A DNA stretch of 64,000 nt from Hominisplanchenecus faecis (GCF_020687205.1 NZ_JAJEQE010000003.1:1-64000), one strand, 5' to 3'. Shown: positions 45,475 through 55,273, counted from the stretch's first letter. Numbers and translations are program-made. The notes: generated by a model from the sequence alone, not told the origin.

Positions 45475-46077
45475 ATGAAACTATTTTTATGTTCGCACTT
45501 TTCAAGTGTGGGAAGTCTGATAAAGGAAGAAATTGAAAATAAGAAAGTCGCATTTATTCCAACAGCTTCACTGCGTGAAGGCTACACCGGTTATGTCGGC
45601 TCGGCTCGAAAATTATTCAAAAAGTTGGGAGCAATCGTAACTGAAATTGATATTTCAACGGAGGCTTATTCAACGATACAGTCTGTTTTTGAAGAAGCAG
45701 ATGTGATATATTTTACCGGCGGAAATTCTTTCTTTCTTATGGACCAGCTCCGTAAAACGGGAACTGATGGGCTACTGAAAAAGGAATTGGCAAATGGAAA
45801 ATTGATGATCGGCGAGTCGGCAGGTGCAATTATATGCGCTCCAAGCATCCAATATATCGAGCAAATGGATGAAAAGCCAGAGGACTACTCACAAGAAGAT
45901 GATGCAGGGCTTGATTTGATTGATTTCTATGTTCTTCCGCATTATCTTACAGCACCATTTAAGAAAGTTACCGAGAAAATAATGACTGAGTTTTCGGATT
46001 TGAATCTATGCCCAATTAACAACCGTCAGGGAATTGTAATTGATGGTGAAGGTTCAAAGGTTATTTGCAAAGACTAA
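45475..46077 (+). CDS. Peptidase S51 (PepE/cyanophycinase-like) family protein
   Basis: 200 residues. The nucleophile-elbow motif GESAG, the upstream FTGGNSFFL and the downstream DAGLDLIDFYVLPHY place the likely Ser, acid and His of this family. Members include aspartyl dipeptidase PepE and poorly characterised listerial homologues. AAAGGAG precedes the ATG at 45475. It lies just outside the integrated element. Confidence 0.88.
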   Translation: MKLFLCSHFSSVGSLIKEEIENKKVAFIPTASLREGYTGYVGSARKLFKKLGAIVTEIDISTEAYSTIQSVFEEADVIYFTGGNSFFLMDQLRKTGTDGLLKKELANGKLMIGESAGAIICAPSIQYIEQMDEKPEDYSQEDDAGLDLIDFYVLPHYLTAPFKKVTEKIMTEFSDLNLCPINNRQGIVIDGEGSKVICKD

Positions 46078-46120
46078 TTTGAAAATTCAAGTTTGTCGAG
46101 CAAAGGAGGTGCTGCAACAG

Positions 46121-46339
46121 ATGGACAATCATTCTTATGACGATATAATCAATCTGCCGAATCCGACATCAAAGAACCATCCTCGTATGTCACTTCACGA
46201 CAGAGCAGCACAGTTTGCTCCTTTTGCGGCACTTACGGGACACGACGCAGCCATTAAAGAGACTGCAAGCGTAATAACTATGTGGTCAATCGAATTAAGC
46301 CGGATAATGAACAGATATATTACATCATCGACGCTATAA
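46121..46339 (+). pseudogene. YolD-like gene fragment
   Basis: The first ~48 residues (MDNHSYDDIINLPNPTSKNH, then RMSLHDRAAQFAPFAALTGHDAA) match the N-terminus of YolD-like proteins common on clostridial mobile elements. After about 46,270 the frame runs through the start of the WYL gene in another frame and stops. The true C-terminus is missing. A perfect AAAGGAGG site remains. Confidence 0.75.
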
Positions 46340-46893
46340 ATGACGCCATCAATGCAGGTAAACAGATTTCTTTCCAGTATTACGATTATACCGGATTAAA
46401 GAAGAAGGTTCTGAAGAATAAGGGCGAAGTATATAAGCTCAGTCCGTATAAACTTCTCTGGTGTGGGGACTATTATTATGTTCTCGGATATTCTGAGAAG
46501 AAAAGTAAGGTTATCAATTTCAGGGTAGACCGTATTGCTTCCAAGCCGGAGATATTGGATAAAGATATTATTTCTATGCCTGATGATTTTGATATTGAGA
46601 ATTACACAAAGGAAGTATTCTTTATGTTCTCAGGCGAGAAAGTTCTTGTGGATTTAAGATGTGATAATAGTCTGATGAAAACAATGGTTGACCGTTTCGG
46701 AGAAGATGTGACAACCCTTGCGTATGATATGACTTCCTTCAGAGTACAGACCGAAGTATCAGCCAGTCCTACCTTTTTCGGTTGGGTGTTTGGCTTTAGT
46801 GGCAAGGTACAGATACTTGCACCGGAAAGTGTGAAGGAACAGTACAGACAGATGATTTCACAAGCCGATAAGGGTATGCAGGAAAGCGAATAG
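46282..46893 (+). pseudogene. WYL-domain regulator lacking its N-terminal HTH
   Basis: 203 residues correspond to the WYL sensor domain (ISFQYYDYTGLKKKVLKNKG..., YKLLWCGDYYYVLGY) and the WCX C-terminal part. The N-terminal winged HTH expected in this family is absent, and the frame begins inside the YolD fragment. A deletion probably joined the two. It might still be translated, but it should not bind DNA by itself. Confidence 0.75.
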
Positions 46894-46902
46894 AAGCACT
46901 TT

Positions 46903-47229
46903 ATGGCTATCATGAATGGAAGCTATGCCCAAACACATTTCCCTTGCAAGTTATGGGATGCAGGAGAAAAGGGACTTACATTATCTGCTTTTGAATGGGA
47001 GAAGGATAGAAAAACGCTGATATATGGGCAGGTAGACTATATGTATGGAGAAGCACTTTATAAGCCTGAAATGAAAGAAGGAAATCCTATAAGGTTATAT
47101 AGTTTGGATGAAATCACTGAGATATTCGGTAAACTGGGACTTCGTATTTGTAACAGTTTTGCTGATTTTAGTGGAAAGCCGAGTTCTGATAATGATATTC
47201 AATTGATGCTTTATTCCATACGAGAATAA
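46903..47229 (+). pseudogene. C-terminal fragment of a SAM-dependent methyltransferase
   Basis: 108 residues resembling the C-terminal part of small class I methyltransferases (DYMYGEALYKPEMKEGNPIRLYSLDEI...). The SAM-binding motif I is absent, so it is inactive as a methyltransferase. It starts 9 nt after the WYL remnant, which marks another deletion joint. Confidence 0.65.
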
Positions 47230-47333
47230 AAATAGAATAGGCAAATTATTTTGCAAACTTCATCAAATCTTTATTTTTCCCTGATAGATTATATTTCAGT
47301 AAGAAATGAAATATAGAAGGAAGGATGGTAAAG

Positions 47334-48047
47334 ATGGAAATGATGTTGCAGACACAAAATCTATGTAAATATTTTAAAAAGCAGAAAGCAGTAAATAATG
47401 TTTCACTTAATATCGAAAAGGGACAGATTTATGGACTGCTTGGACCGAATGGCGCTGGTAAATCTACCACATTGAAAATGCTGACCGGTATGATGAAACC
47501 AACTGCAGGAAAGATTTACTTTGATGGAAAACTTTTGGATAGGAAAGATTTATCAAAAATAGGAGCGTTAATTGAAAATCCGCCTATTTATGAAAATCTT
47601 TCCGCCAGAGAGAATTTGAAGGTAAGACAATTATTGCTTGGTACAGATGAAAACAGAATTGATGAGGTCTTGCAGATTGTATCACTTACAAACACCGGAA
47701 AGAAGAAAACAGGACAGTTTTCTTTGGGGATGAAGCAAAGACTAGGCATTGCAATGGCATTGCTTGGAGAACCGGAACTTTTGATATTGGATGAACCTAC
47801 GAATGGATTAGATCCAATAGGTATCGAGGAATTACGAGAGCTGATCCGGTCTTTTCCGGAACAGGGAATCACTGTAATTCTCTCCAGTCATATTCTCTCA
47901 GAGGTACAGTTACTTGCAGATAAAGTCGGGATTATTTCAGGTGGAATCTTAGGATACGAAGGAGCATTAAAGCAGGGAGATAATCTTGAAGATTTGTTTA
48001 TGAATGTGGTAAGAAAAAACCAGAAAGCAGGTGAAATCCATGGTTAA
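47334..48047 (+). CDS. Lantibiotic-type immunity ABC transporter, ATP-binding subunit (LanF/CprA-like)
   Basis: 237 residues. Walker A GPNGAGKST (about 37-45), signature FSLGMKQR, Walker B LLILDEPTNGLDP and the H-loop SSHIL are all present. It resembles BcrA/LanF proteins that power removal of antimicrobial peptides such as nisin-like lantibiotics from the membrane. ATGs at 47325 and 47334 are both possible; the latter has better spacing to AAGGAAGG. It starts a five-gene operon with two permeases and a two-component system. Confidence 0.92.
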   Translation: MEMMLQTQNLCKYFKKQKAVNNVSLNIEKGQIYGLLGPNGAGKSTTLKMLTGMMKPTAGKIYFDGKLLDRKDLSKIGALIENPPIYENLSARENLKVRQLLLGTDENRIDEVLQIVSLTNTGKKKTGQFSLGMKQRLGIAMALLGEPELLILDEPTNGLDPIGIEELRELIRSFPEQGITVILSSHILSEVQLLADKVGIISGGILGYEGALKQGDNLEDLFMNVVRKNQKAGEIHG

Positions 48048-48771
48048 TATTATAAAAGCAGAACATCAAAAAGCCAAAAGAACCATGCGAAAAAAGTTTA
48101 TCTGGGGATTTCCTCTTCTTACATTTGTCATGGCATTTATATTTACTCTTGGGATGACAAATGCTTATGCAGAAAGTGTTTGGAACTGGTGGTATACACT
48201 TTTGCTGCCGGGGATGATTGCTCTATTTTGTTATCTTTCTGTGGCGCAGGAGAAAAAGATAAAATACTATCATTTAATGACTATTCCCACAGACAGAAGA
48301 AAATTGTTGCTGGGGAAAATTATTTATATTGGGTACATGATTTTGTTTTCTAATGTGATTGTGTTTGCAGGAGCAACGCTTGGAGGCTTTCTTCTAACGA
48401 CACATGTTCCAGTTGGAGGAGCGTTGATTGCAGTATTGTTTCTGACGGTTTCTGAGTTATGGGAGATTCCGGTAGCTTTATTTTTAAGTGAACGATTTGG
48501 AATGATTGTAAACCTGTTCGTATGCCTATTTATTACCGTCAGCGGTGTGGTAATATCACAAACCAGAATCTGGTATGTACTTGTTTCTGCAATCCCTATG
48601 CGAATGATGTGCCCGTTGCTTCATGTTTTACCAAATGGACTTGCCGCAGAAGCAGGGAATCCTCTTTTGGATACGGGAGTCATTGTTCCGGGAATGTGTC
48701 TCTCAATCATCTGGTTTGTTTTTGTAACGGTTCTGTTTTTGAAATGGTTTGAGAGAAGAGAGGTGAAATAA
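48040..48771 (+). CDS. Lantibiotic-type immunity ABC transporter permease (LanE-like)
   Basis: 243 residues with six predicted membrane helices in the MutE/EpiE family style (start MVNIIKAEHQKAKRTM, then an AYAESVWNWWYTLLLPG segment). It overlaps the ATP-binding gene by 8 nt, indicating coupling. Together with the next gene it forms the membrane part of the exporter. Confidence 0.88.
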   Translation: MVNIIKAEHQKAKRTMRKKFIWGFPLLTFVMAFIFTLGMTNAYAESVWNWWYTLLLPGMIALFCYLSVAQEKKIKYYHLMTIPTDRRKLLLGKIIYIGYMILFSNVIVFAGATLGGFLLTTHVPVGGALIAVLFLTVSELWEIPVALFLSERFGMIVNLFVCLFITVSGVVISQTRIWYVLVSAIPMRMMCPLLHVLPNGLAAEAGNPLLDTGVIVPGMCLSIIWFVFVTVLFLKWFERREVK

Positions 48772-48772
48772 G

Positions 48773-49513
48773 ATGATTGGAAGATCTCTTAATGCAGACT
48801 TGCGAAAGATGAAAGGAACATCTGTGATTCTGGCACACTTACTGATTCCGATTATAACCAGCGTTATATTTTTAATATATTACTTTTTTTCACCATGGAA
48901 TGAAAATATGAAAGTGATTGCATTTTATCAGGCAATAGGAGCAGGACTTCCGGTACTTATTGGAATTTTTACAGCAAGTGTGATGGAACAGGAACAAAAT
49001 GCAGGTGATTTTCAAAATCTGTTGTCTTTACCGGATAAACCTGCAGCATTTTTATCGAAACTGTTGATGCTACTGGTTTTGTGTCTGTGCTCTATCCTAT
49101 TGACAGCAATCATATTCGGAATTGGATTTGGAAGAATCGCATCAAGCGATATCGAAATCATGAAAGGATGTATATTTGCAGCATTGCTGCTGTGGGGAAG
49201 CAGTGTTCCACTTTATCTGTGGCAGCTGATTCTGGCTTTTCAGTTTGGAAAAGGGGTATCCATTGGAGCAGGGATTATATCAGGACTAATTAGTGCATTG
49301 ATGCTTACCGGACTTGGAGATTATGTGTGGAAATATGTATTTGTCTGCTGGACGGGTAGAGTACCATATACTTATCTGCAATCTGTATTGGGAGAAACTA
49401 GTGTAGGTGAATGGTTGTCATTCATACCAGGTTGCTTAATATTTACAGGGATTAGTATGGTATACTATTTTTGGTGGGTAAACCACTGGGAAGGAAACAG
49501 AATATCGGAATAG
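48773..49513 (+). CDS. Lantibiotic-type immunity ABC transporter permease (LanG-like)
   Basis: 246 residues with six predicted helices in the MutG family style. It begins 1 nt after the LanE-like stop behind a GAGGTG site. Two different permeases with one ATPase is the standard LanFEG composition. Confidence 0.88.
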   Translation: MIGRSLNADLRKMKGTSVILAHLLIPIITSVIFLIYYFFSPWNENMKVIAFYQAIGAGLPVLIGIFTASVMEQEQNAGDFQNLLSLPDKPAAFLSKLLMLLVLCLCSILLTAIIFGIGFGRIASSDIEIMKGCIFAALLLWGSSVPLYLWQLILAFQFGKGVSIGAGIISGLISALMLTGLGDYVWKYVFVCWTGRVPYTYLQSVLGETSVGEWLSFIPGCLIFTGISMVYYFWWVNHWEGNRISE

Positions 49514-49527
49514 AATCGAGGGAAACT

Positions 49528-50190
49528 ATGGCAAAAATACTGGCAGTTGATGATGAACCGGCAATTCTGGAAATGATAGAAAGCATTTTGAATAAGGATG
49601 GACATCTGGTTACCAAAGTAAGTAATCCGCTGAAACTTAATATGGAAGAATTACATCATTATGACCTGATTTTACTTGACATTATGATGCCTGGAATGGA
49701 CGGCTTTGAATTATGCAAAAGAATCAGGGCACTTGTGGATTGTCCAATTTTGTTTCTTACCGCAAAAACGGAGGAAAACAGTCTGGTAAACGGACTTTCT
49801 TTAGGAGCAGATGATTATATTTCAAAGCCATTTGGAGTGATGGAACTTCGGGCAAGGATCAATGCACATCTTAGAAGAGAGCACAGGGAACATTCTGTCC
49901 GGATGGTTTTAGGGAGAGTCTGCATTCAGATGTCTCAAAAGAAACTGTTGATGGATGATAAAGAACTTCCGTTTACGAAAGCAGAGTACGAAATCTGTGA
50001 ATTTCTGGCTAAAAACAGAGGACAGGTTTTCTCGAAGGAACAGATATTGGAAGCGGTCTTTGGCTTTGACAATGAGAGTAATGACAGTACTATAATCACG
50101 CATATCAAAAATATAAGAGCAAAATTTGCGGATTATGATTATATGCCGATAAAAACAGTCTGGGGGATTGGATATAAATGGGAAGAGTAA
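49528..50190 (+). CDS. OmpR-type response regulator of the immunity operon
   Basis: 220 residues. The receiver domain has the phosphorylated Asp51 (LLDIMMPG) and Lys in KPFG, followed by a winged-helix effector (FTKAEYEICEFLAKNRGQVFSKEQIL). It overlaps the kinase gene by 13 nt. It probably activates the transporter genes on exposure to antimicrobial peptides. Confidence 0.94.
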   Translation: MAKILAVDDEPAILEMIESILNKDGHLVTKVSNPLKLNMEELHHYDLILLDIMMPGMDGFELCKRIRALVDCPILFLTAKTEENSLVNGLSLGADDYISKPFGVMELRARINAHLRREHREHSVRMVLGRVCIQMSQKKLLMDDKELPFTKAEYEICEFLAKNRGQVFSKEQILEAVFGFDNESNDSTIITHIKNIRAKFADYDYMPIKTVWGIGYKWEE

Positions 50191-51554
50191 AGAGAAGCAA
50201 TGCACTCAGCAGGATTTTTATGAGATATGTACTGGTCATGCTTGGCTCATTAGTTGGTTTGGTGATTGTTGCTTGGCTGTTGCTGTGCCTTTTGATTAGT
50301 GTGGGCTGTATTTATCCGGCAAATTATGCAGAGCAAAAGATTAATGAAGCATATGATACGATTCTACGTGCAGATAAAGTGACTGCTGAGATGATTCCCG
50401 CACTTTGTGATTATATAATCTTTTCAGAGAATGGAGAGAAAATAGGTGGAGATCTGTCAGAACAATACGAACAGATAGCATGGAATGTTGCAAAGTACGG
50501 AAACGCATCCGGGAAATATTTTTATAAAGTAATTGTAAGGGAAAATGAATATGTTGTATTGCAATATCGCCTGACACCTCAATATCATTCAGCTTTTTTG
50601 AGGGAGCATTTTATAGAACCACAGAATGTGATGAGTATTATGTCTGTGATTGGAGCGGTAGCGATTATCATCATTCCGTCCATACGTTTTGGAAAAAGAA
50701 TCAAAAAGCAGATGCAGCCTGTATTAGACGCAATCGGACAAATAAAGGATCAAAATCTGGAATATGAGACATCCTGTTCCGGTATCAAAGAGTTTGATGA
50801 CTGTTTATCGGCAATCGATGATATGCGAGATGCATTGCGAGAATCTTTAGAAAAGCAGTGGAAAACAGAGCAGGAAAAGAAACAACAGATGTCTGCTTTG
50901 GCGCATGATATTAAAACACCTCTTACGATTGTACGGGGAAATGCAGAACTACTTTCAGAGACTGAACTGACCACAGAACAGAAGAATAATATCACTTATG
51001 TTTTGAACGGCACAACACAGATACAAAGTTATGTAAAACAGTTGATAGATGTCACAAAATCATGGAATTGCAGTGATGTTACCTATACAACGGTGAGGTT
51101 AGAAGATTTTTTCGCAGATATAAAGGAACAGGCACTCGGACTGGTAGAAATCTATCACCAGAAAATAGATTGGAAGGCGGGACAAAGTGATAAAAAGGTA
51201 ACGATTGCTTATGATCCAATGTTCCGGGCCGTAATGAATATGATTCAGAATGCAGTGGAGCATACAAAAGAAAATGGAATCATTTATATTGACGCAAAGG
51301 AGCAGGATGGCCGGCTGACATTCATTGTGGAGGATAGCGGATCAGGATTTACAAAAGAAGCATTATTGCATGGCACAGAGCAGTTTTTTATGGATGACAC
51401 AAGTAGAAATGGCGAAGCCCATTATGGGATGGGACTATTTTTTGCAAAAACTGTGGCTGAAAAATATGGTGGAGGTATTAAACTTTCAAATTCTGAAAAT
51501 ACAGGTGGGGCGAGGGTAGAAATATTTTTCCTGAGTAGTCAAGAAACAAGCTAA
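50178..51554 (+). CDS. Sensor histidine kinase of the immunity operon
   Basis: 458 residues. Two membrane helices flank an extracytoplasmic sensing loop of about 115 residues, then come a HAMP-like segment, a HisKA domain with His243 (ALAHDIKTPLTIV) and a HATPase domain (NAVEHT, GSGF, GMGLFFAK). The large extracellular loop fits LanK/CprK kinases that detect lantibiotics directly. Nothing is missing. Confidence 0.93.
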   Translation: MGRVKRSNALSRIFMRYVLVMLGSLVGLVIVAWLLLCLLISVGCIYPANYAEQKINEAYDTILRADKVTAEMIPALCDYIIFSENGEKIGGDLSEQYEQIAWNVAKYGNASGKYFYKVIVRENEYVVLQYRLTPQYHSAFLREHFIEPQNVMSIMSVIGAVAIIIIPSIRFGKRIKKQMQPVLDAIGQIKDQNLEYETSCSGIKEFDDCLSAIDDMRDALRESLEKQWKTEQEKKQQMSALAHDIKTPLTIVRGNAELLSETELTTEQKNNITYVLNGTTQIQSYVKQLIDVTKSWNCSDVTYTTVRLEDFFADIKEQALGLVEIYHQKIDWKAGQSDKKVTIAYDPMFRAVMNMIQNAVEHTKENGIIYIDAKEQDGRLTFIVEDSGSGFTKEALLHGTEQFFMDDTSRNGEAHYGMGLFFAKTVAEKYGGGIKLSNSENTGGARVEIFFLSSQETS

Positions 51555-51938
51555 ATAGACCGCAATTAAGCTATACCCTCTTGTGAAAACGAGATTCTGG
51601 TGTTATTCTATTCATGGCAGTGTTAATGATGATCCTGTTCAATTGTTATTTTGTGGTGATTTAACAATACTACTTTTAGGACTCATTATCTACTGCCTTT
51701 TTTAAGTTAAAGAGAAAACTGCGCCACAGCCTTCGAAGGCCATCGTGCAGCGATTTAGTTCAATCGGTATTTGGCGATTGGATAAATTTAGTTTTCATTG
51801 TAAAAACCTTTATTTTAGGGCGTTGCTACGGAAAGTAGCAGAAAAATAGTGAAATGACAGCTAATGTTTCTTGTTTGGTAAAGGTTAATTTGCTAATCTG
51901 TGAAGGAAGTAAAACAAACCGAAAACGGAGGTTGAAAA
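51555..51938. other. Intergenic region after the immunity operon
   Basis: No intact gene. A short frame at about 51614 (MAVLMMILFNCYFVVI then stop) may be a membrane-protein remnant. Two small palindromes are visible: GCCTTCGAAGGC near 51730 and GCTAC...GTAGC near 51825. The XRE-DUF4097 gene promoter should lie in the right part. Confidence 0.45.
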
Positions 51939-52820
51939 ATGACTTTAGAAGAACAAATTAAATATTACAGAAAACAGGCTGGACTTTCACAGGAGAAGAT
52001 GGCTGAGAAAATCGGTGTATCAAGACAAGCCATTACAAAGTGGGAAAATGGAACAGGAACACCGGATATTGCAAATCTGATGGCAATAGCAAATCTTTTC
52101 CAGATATCAGTAGATGAATTACTTTCGAATGAAAAATCAGAGAAAAAGCAGTCTAATTACATCTATGAAAGTCGTACTGAATACGATATTGATGGTAAGA
52201 AGAATTTTGATATCAAGCTTGGTGGAGCATATGCTGTAGATTTAAAGGCATATCATGGAGAAAAAATTGAAGTCGCAATGTTTTCAAATGTCTATAAGAA
52301 TCTTCTGGCAGATTATAAAGTAAAGATTGATGATATAAAAAACCGAATCGATATTGATCTTAACAGATTTAATGAAGCCAGTGAAGCAGATGCAAAGGAG
52401 AGTTTGGTCATTACTATTTTTATTCCAATAAAATATCTTGGAAAAATCGAATTATCAGTTAATGCAGGGACACTGAATATTACTGATATAGAAAATGAAC
52501 ATATTGAGGTAAATGGCAAAATTAGCGAAGTTACCCTTCAGGGAAATAAAAGTGAAATTGAGATAGATTCAAATCTTGATATGCAGATCAGTGTTTTATC
52601 ACATGAGGGTGCACTTGAGATTAATCAGTTGTCAGCAACATCAAGACTTACACTTCCTGCAGATTATAGATTTAGAAGCACAAAAAAGGGAATAGCAACT
52701 CATATTTATTATGAGAGACAGGGGAAAAAGGTTGATGACTTTTCAGATGCCGAAGCAGACAATTACATTGAGTTCAATGGTATAAAGAGTGAGCTTGTGA
52801 TTGTAGAGGCTGAGGTGTAG
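51939..52820 (+). CDS. XRE regulator fused to a DUF4097-like beta-helical domain
   Basis: 293 residues. The HTH_3 domain (IKYYRKQAGLSQEKMAEKIGVSRQAITKWENG) occupies residues 1-65. After a linker, residues about 85-290 consist of short beta repeats (IELSVNAGTLNITDIENEHIEVNGKISEVTLQG) typical of DUF4097/adhesin-like domains. Such proteins are often found beside membrane-stress genes. It overlaps no gene and precedes a broken CPBP protease gene by 2 nt, so the pair may have been a functional unit. Confidence 0.8.
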   Translation: MTLEEQIKYYRKQAGLSQEKMAEKIGVSRQAITKWENGTGTPDIANLMAIANLFQISVDELLSNEKSEKKQSNYIYESRTEYDIDGKKNFDIKLGGAYAVDLKAYHGEKIEVAMFSNVYKNLLADYKVKIDDIKNRIDIDLNRFNEASEADAKESLVITIFIPIKYLGKIELSVNAGTLNITDIENEHIEVNGKISEVTLQGNKSEIEIDSNLDMQISVLSHEGALEINQLSATSRLTLPADYRFRSTKKGIATHIYYERQGKKVDDFSDAEADNYIEFNGIKSELVIVEAEV

Positions 52821-52822
52821 TC

Positions 52823-53263
52823 ATGGAAAAGTATATATATCGACCGGTCAGATTCTATTTGATTACATTTGCCTGCACTTGGTTCTGGTGGCTATTTGCA
52901 ATTTTACTTAATGAAGGGACGGGGCTTTATCTTGGAATGTTTCTTGGCTTGGTTTCACCTGCCGTGGTTGCCGTAGTAACTGTATTTACGTCTAAGAATA
53001 AAGCACTCATTAATGATTTTAAGAAGAAGCTGATTGGGTTTTATAGAATAAAACCTAAATATATATTAATTGCAGTGCTGATATTTGCTGTGATAGTGAC
53101 GGCTTCAATCGGTACATCAGTATTATTTGGCGGCAGTATAAATCAGTTTTCATTTACAGAAGACTTTTCATTTTCTATAGGTAGTACGTCTGCATTTCTT
53201 ACAATTTTGTTGGTATCCTGCATAGAGGAGTTACGAAAATGTGGAAGATGCAGAAAAACGTAG
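52823..53263 (+). pseudogene. Truncated CPBP-family membrane protease
   Basis: 146 residues cover the N-terminal half of a CPBP (Abi/CAAX-like) intramembrane protease, with four helices. The sequence breaks inside the first active-site motif (SCIEEL, where EExxxR is expected) and continues into unrelated codons. The rest of the catalytic core is missing. Confidence 0.75.
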
Positions 53264-53417
53264 AGATTATCTTGCAACTTATGATGGAACAATTTAGGCA
53301 AATGGAACACATACAGTAATTGGTACTGTCTTAGTAAGAACATCTAATAAGCTCATGGCAACACAGCAAAAAGAACTTGAACAAAAAGTCATTGATGCAT
53401 TAACAAGATTAGAATAA
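53235..53417 (+). pseudogene. Remnant of an unrecognised gene with an internal stop
   Basis: A frame reading ENVEDAEKRRDYLATYDGTI, then a TAG stop, then VIGTVLVRTSNKLMATQQKE to a TAA stop. Its joint with the CPBP fragment marks a deletion. The parent gene is unknown. Confidence 0.5.
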
Positions 53418-53508
53418 GAATAAATGTCTGATAGACAGAGTAGAAATATGCAAGAAATTAGCAGGTGTCAAGATTTGTGGCACTATAATAAAGTCGGAAA
53501 GGGATGCT

Positions 53509-54117
53509 ATGAATATGAGTGATGCTATAACACTAAATTATTATAATAGCAATGCTGCTGTTTTTTCTGAAACTACAAAGAATGTAGATTTTTCGGAAGT
53601 ACAGCAAATATTTACAAAGCATCTCTCTCCTGATGCTTCTATTCTGGATTTTGGTTGTGGATCTGGACGTGATACAAAGTATTTTCTAAATAATGGTTAT
53701 CATGTAACCGCAACAGATGGATCAGGTGTGATTTGTAAAATGGCAACTGATTACACAGGCATCCAAGTAAAACAGATGCTGTTTGAAGAACTTGATGACC
53801 GAAACCAATATGATGGAATCTGGGCATGTGCCTCCGTTCTTCATCTATCCAGAGAAAAATTACCAAATATATTTCACAAAATGCATCAAGCATTAAAAAC
53901 GAATGGCATAATTTATACATCGTTCAAATACGGTACATTTGAAGGTGAACGAAATGGTCGATATTTTACGGATTTTACAGAAGGGATGTTTGAAGAGTTT
54001 GTAAGGAAGATTTCAGGACTACAGATAGAAAAAATGTGGATCACCGGAGATGTGAGAGAAGGAAGAGGTGATGAACGATGGTTGAATATATTGCTTCGCA
54101 AGACAGATGTTTGTTGA
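53509..54117 (+). CDS. Class I SAM-dependent methyltransferase
   Basis: 202 residues. Motif I is ILDFGCGSGRD, followed by TATDGS and a HLSREKLPNIFHKMHQALK segment. It resembles TehB/small-molecule-type methyltransferases more than DNA methylases, since no DPPY/NPPF motif is present. It overlaps the HNH gene by 40 nt, so the two are tightly coupled. ATGs at 53509 and 53515 are both possible. Confidence 0.85.
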   Translation: MNMSDAITLNYYNSNAAVFSETTKNVDFSEVQQIFTKHLSPDASILDFGCGSGRDTKYFLNNGYHVTATDGSGVICKMATDYTGIQVKQMLFEELDDRNQYDGIWACASVLHLSREKLPNIFHKMHQALKTNGIIYTSFKYGTFEGERNGRYFTDFTEGMFEEFVRKISGLQIEKMWITGDVREGRGDERWLNILLRKTDVC

Positions 54118-55256
54118 ATATTGAAGCAAACTATTATAATCAACTGGATATTGAAGCTTTCTCTCAGATGATGAAAGATCCCTCCTATTGCTACAAGTTT
54201 TACTGGCTGGAGGCCGTGATACATATTATTTCAGAAGGAAAAAATGAGACAACATTTGATGAGATTATTAATGAAATGATTGCGAATGCCTGGTATTCAG
54301 TACGGGAATTTCATATTCATCTTAGTGGAATACAGGCAGATGGATTGGTCAGAGATGGTCTGGAAAGGGCAATTTTACAGCTGACAGAACTCAGTGATCT
54401 TCCGGCAAATGCATCTAAGATTGAAATAAAGAATGCTATTCGGGAACATCAGGCAGGTTTAAAGAAAGCAAAAGAACAGTTGACTAATATGGTGCCATAT
54501 AGAGCACTGTCAGGCTTTTTTACAAGGAGTAATGAAGTGCCGGACTGGGGAAGTGTCAAACGCATTACAGCGTATATTCAAAAAATAAATGAACTGGTAA
54601 CTCCTTTGCCATATGTATTGGGTGATAGCAGCAAATTGAAAAAAGAAGTGCATTTTCATCCAGACTGGGTAGCAATGATTCAGGATAATACAGTTAATAT
54701 CCTTGGCTGGATTCAATATGAAAAAGTGAAATGGCTTCAGAATAATAATCCTGAAGTGCCTGGCTTGATTTATAAGCTTGCTCCAATGGATGAAAAAATG
54801 CGAAAACTGTCAAATGTGCGGAAGTTGTGGCAGGGAATTATGAAAGTACAGGAAATAAGGGATATTTTTACAGGACAGCCAGTAAAAGAAACGCAGTATG
54901 ATGTAGATCATTTCATTCCATGGTCTTTTGTAATGAATGATGAGTTGTGGAATCTGATGCCGATGGATTCATCCTTGAATTCGGCAAAAAGCAACCGCTT
55001 ACCCAAGTGGAATCCATTTTTTGAAGTTTTTGCTGGAAACCAGTATCTGATGTATGAAATGATAAATGAAAGACCAGATCTTCACAAACGATTTGAAGCG
55101 TGTTATCGGGATAATCTGCATTCCATCTGGGCTGGTCAGGAATTGTACCGTAAAGGTAATTCTAGAGAAGTATTTTATAACATTCTGGAAAGGAACATGA
55201 TGCCGGTATATGATTCGGCCAGAAGACAGGGATATGAAATCTGGAACTATGGATAG
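54078..55256 (+). CDS. HNH-family nuclease-like protein coupled to a methyltransferase
   Basis: 392 residues. A helical N-terminal region of about 260 residues leads to an HNH motif: DVDH (275-278), LWNLMP and LNSAKSNR, without zinc-binding cysteines. The start may be this ATG (GAGGTG 6 nt upstream) or the TTG at 54114, which overlaps the methyltransferase stop as TTGA. The close pairing with a methyltransferase, in an island with other defence-like genes, suggests a restriction or anti-phage role, but this is inference. Confidence 0.75.
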   Translation: MVEYIASQDRCLLNIEANYYNQLDIEAFSQMMKDPSYCYKFYWLEAVIHIISEGKNETTFDEIINEMIANAWYSVREFHIHLSGIQADGLVRDGLERAILQLTELSDLPANASKIEIKNAIREHQAGLKKAKEQLTNMVPYRALSGFFTRSNEVPDWGSVKRITAYIQKINELVTPLPYVLGDSSKLKKEVHFHPDWVAMIQDNTVNILGWIQYEKVKWLQNNNPEVPGLIYKLAPMDEKMRKLSNVRKLWQGIMKVQEIRDIFTGQPVKETQYDVDHFIPWSFVMNDELWNLMPMDSSLNSAKSNRLPKWNPFFEVFAGNQYLMYEMINERPDLHKRFEACYRDNLHSIWAGQELYRKGNSREVFYNILERNMMPVYDSARRQGYEIWNYG

Positions 55257-55273
55257 AAGGAGATCATAATACG

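Noticed and set aside
53509-55256. Type II restriction-modification system
   Set aside because: The methyltransferase lacks DNA-methylase motif IV (N/D-P-P-Y/F), so calling it a modification enzyme for the HNH nuclease is not justified from sequence.
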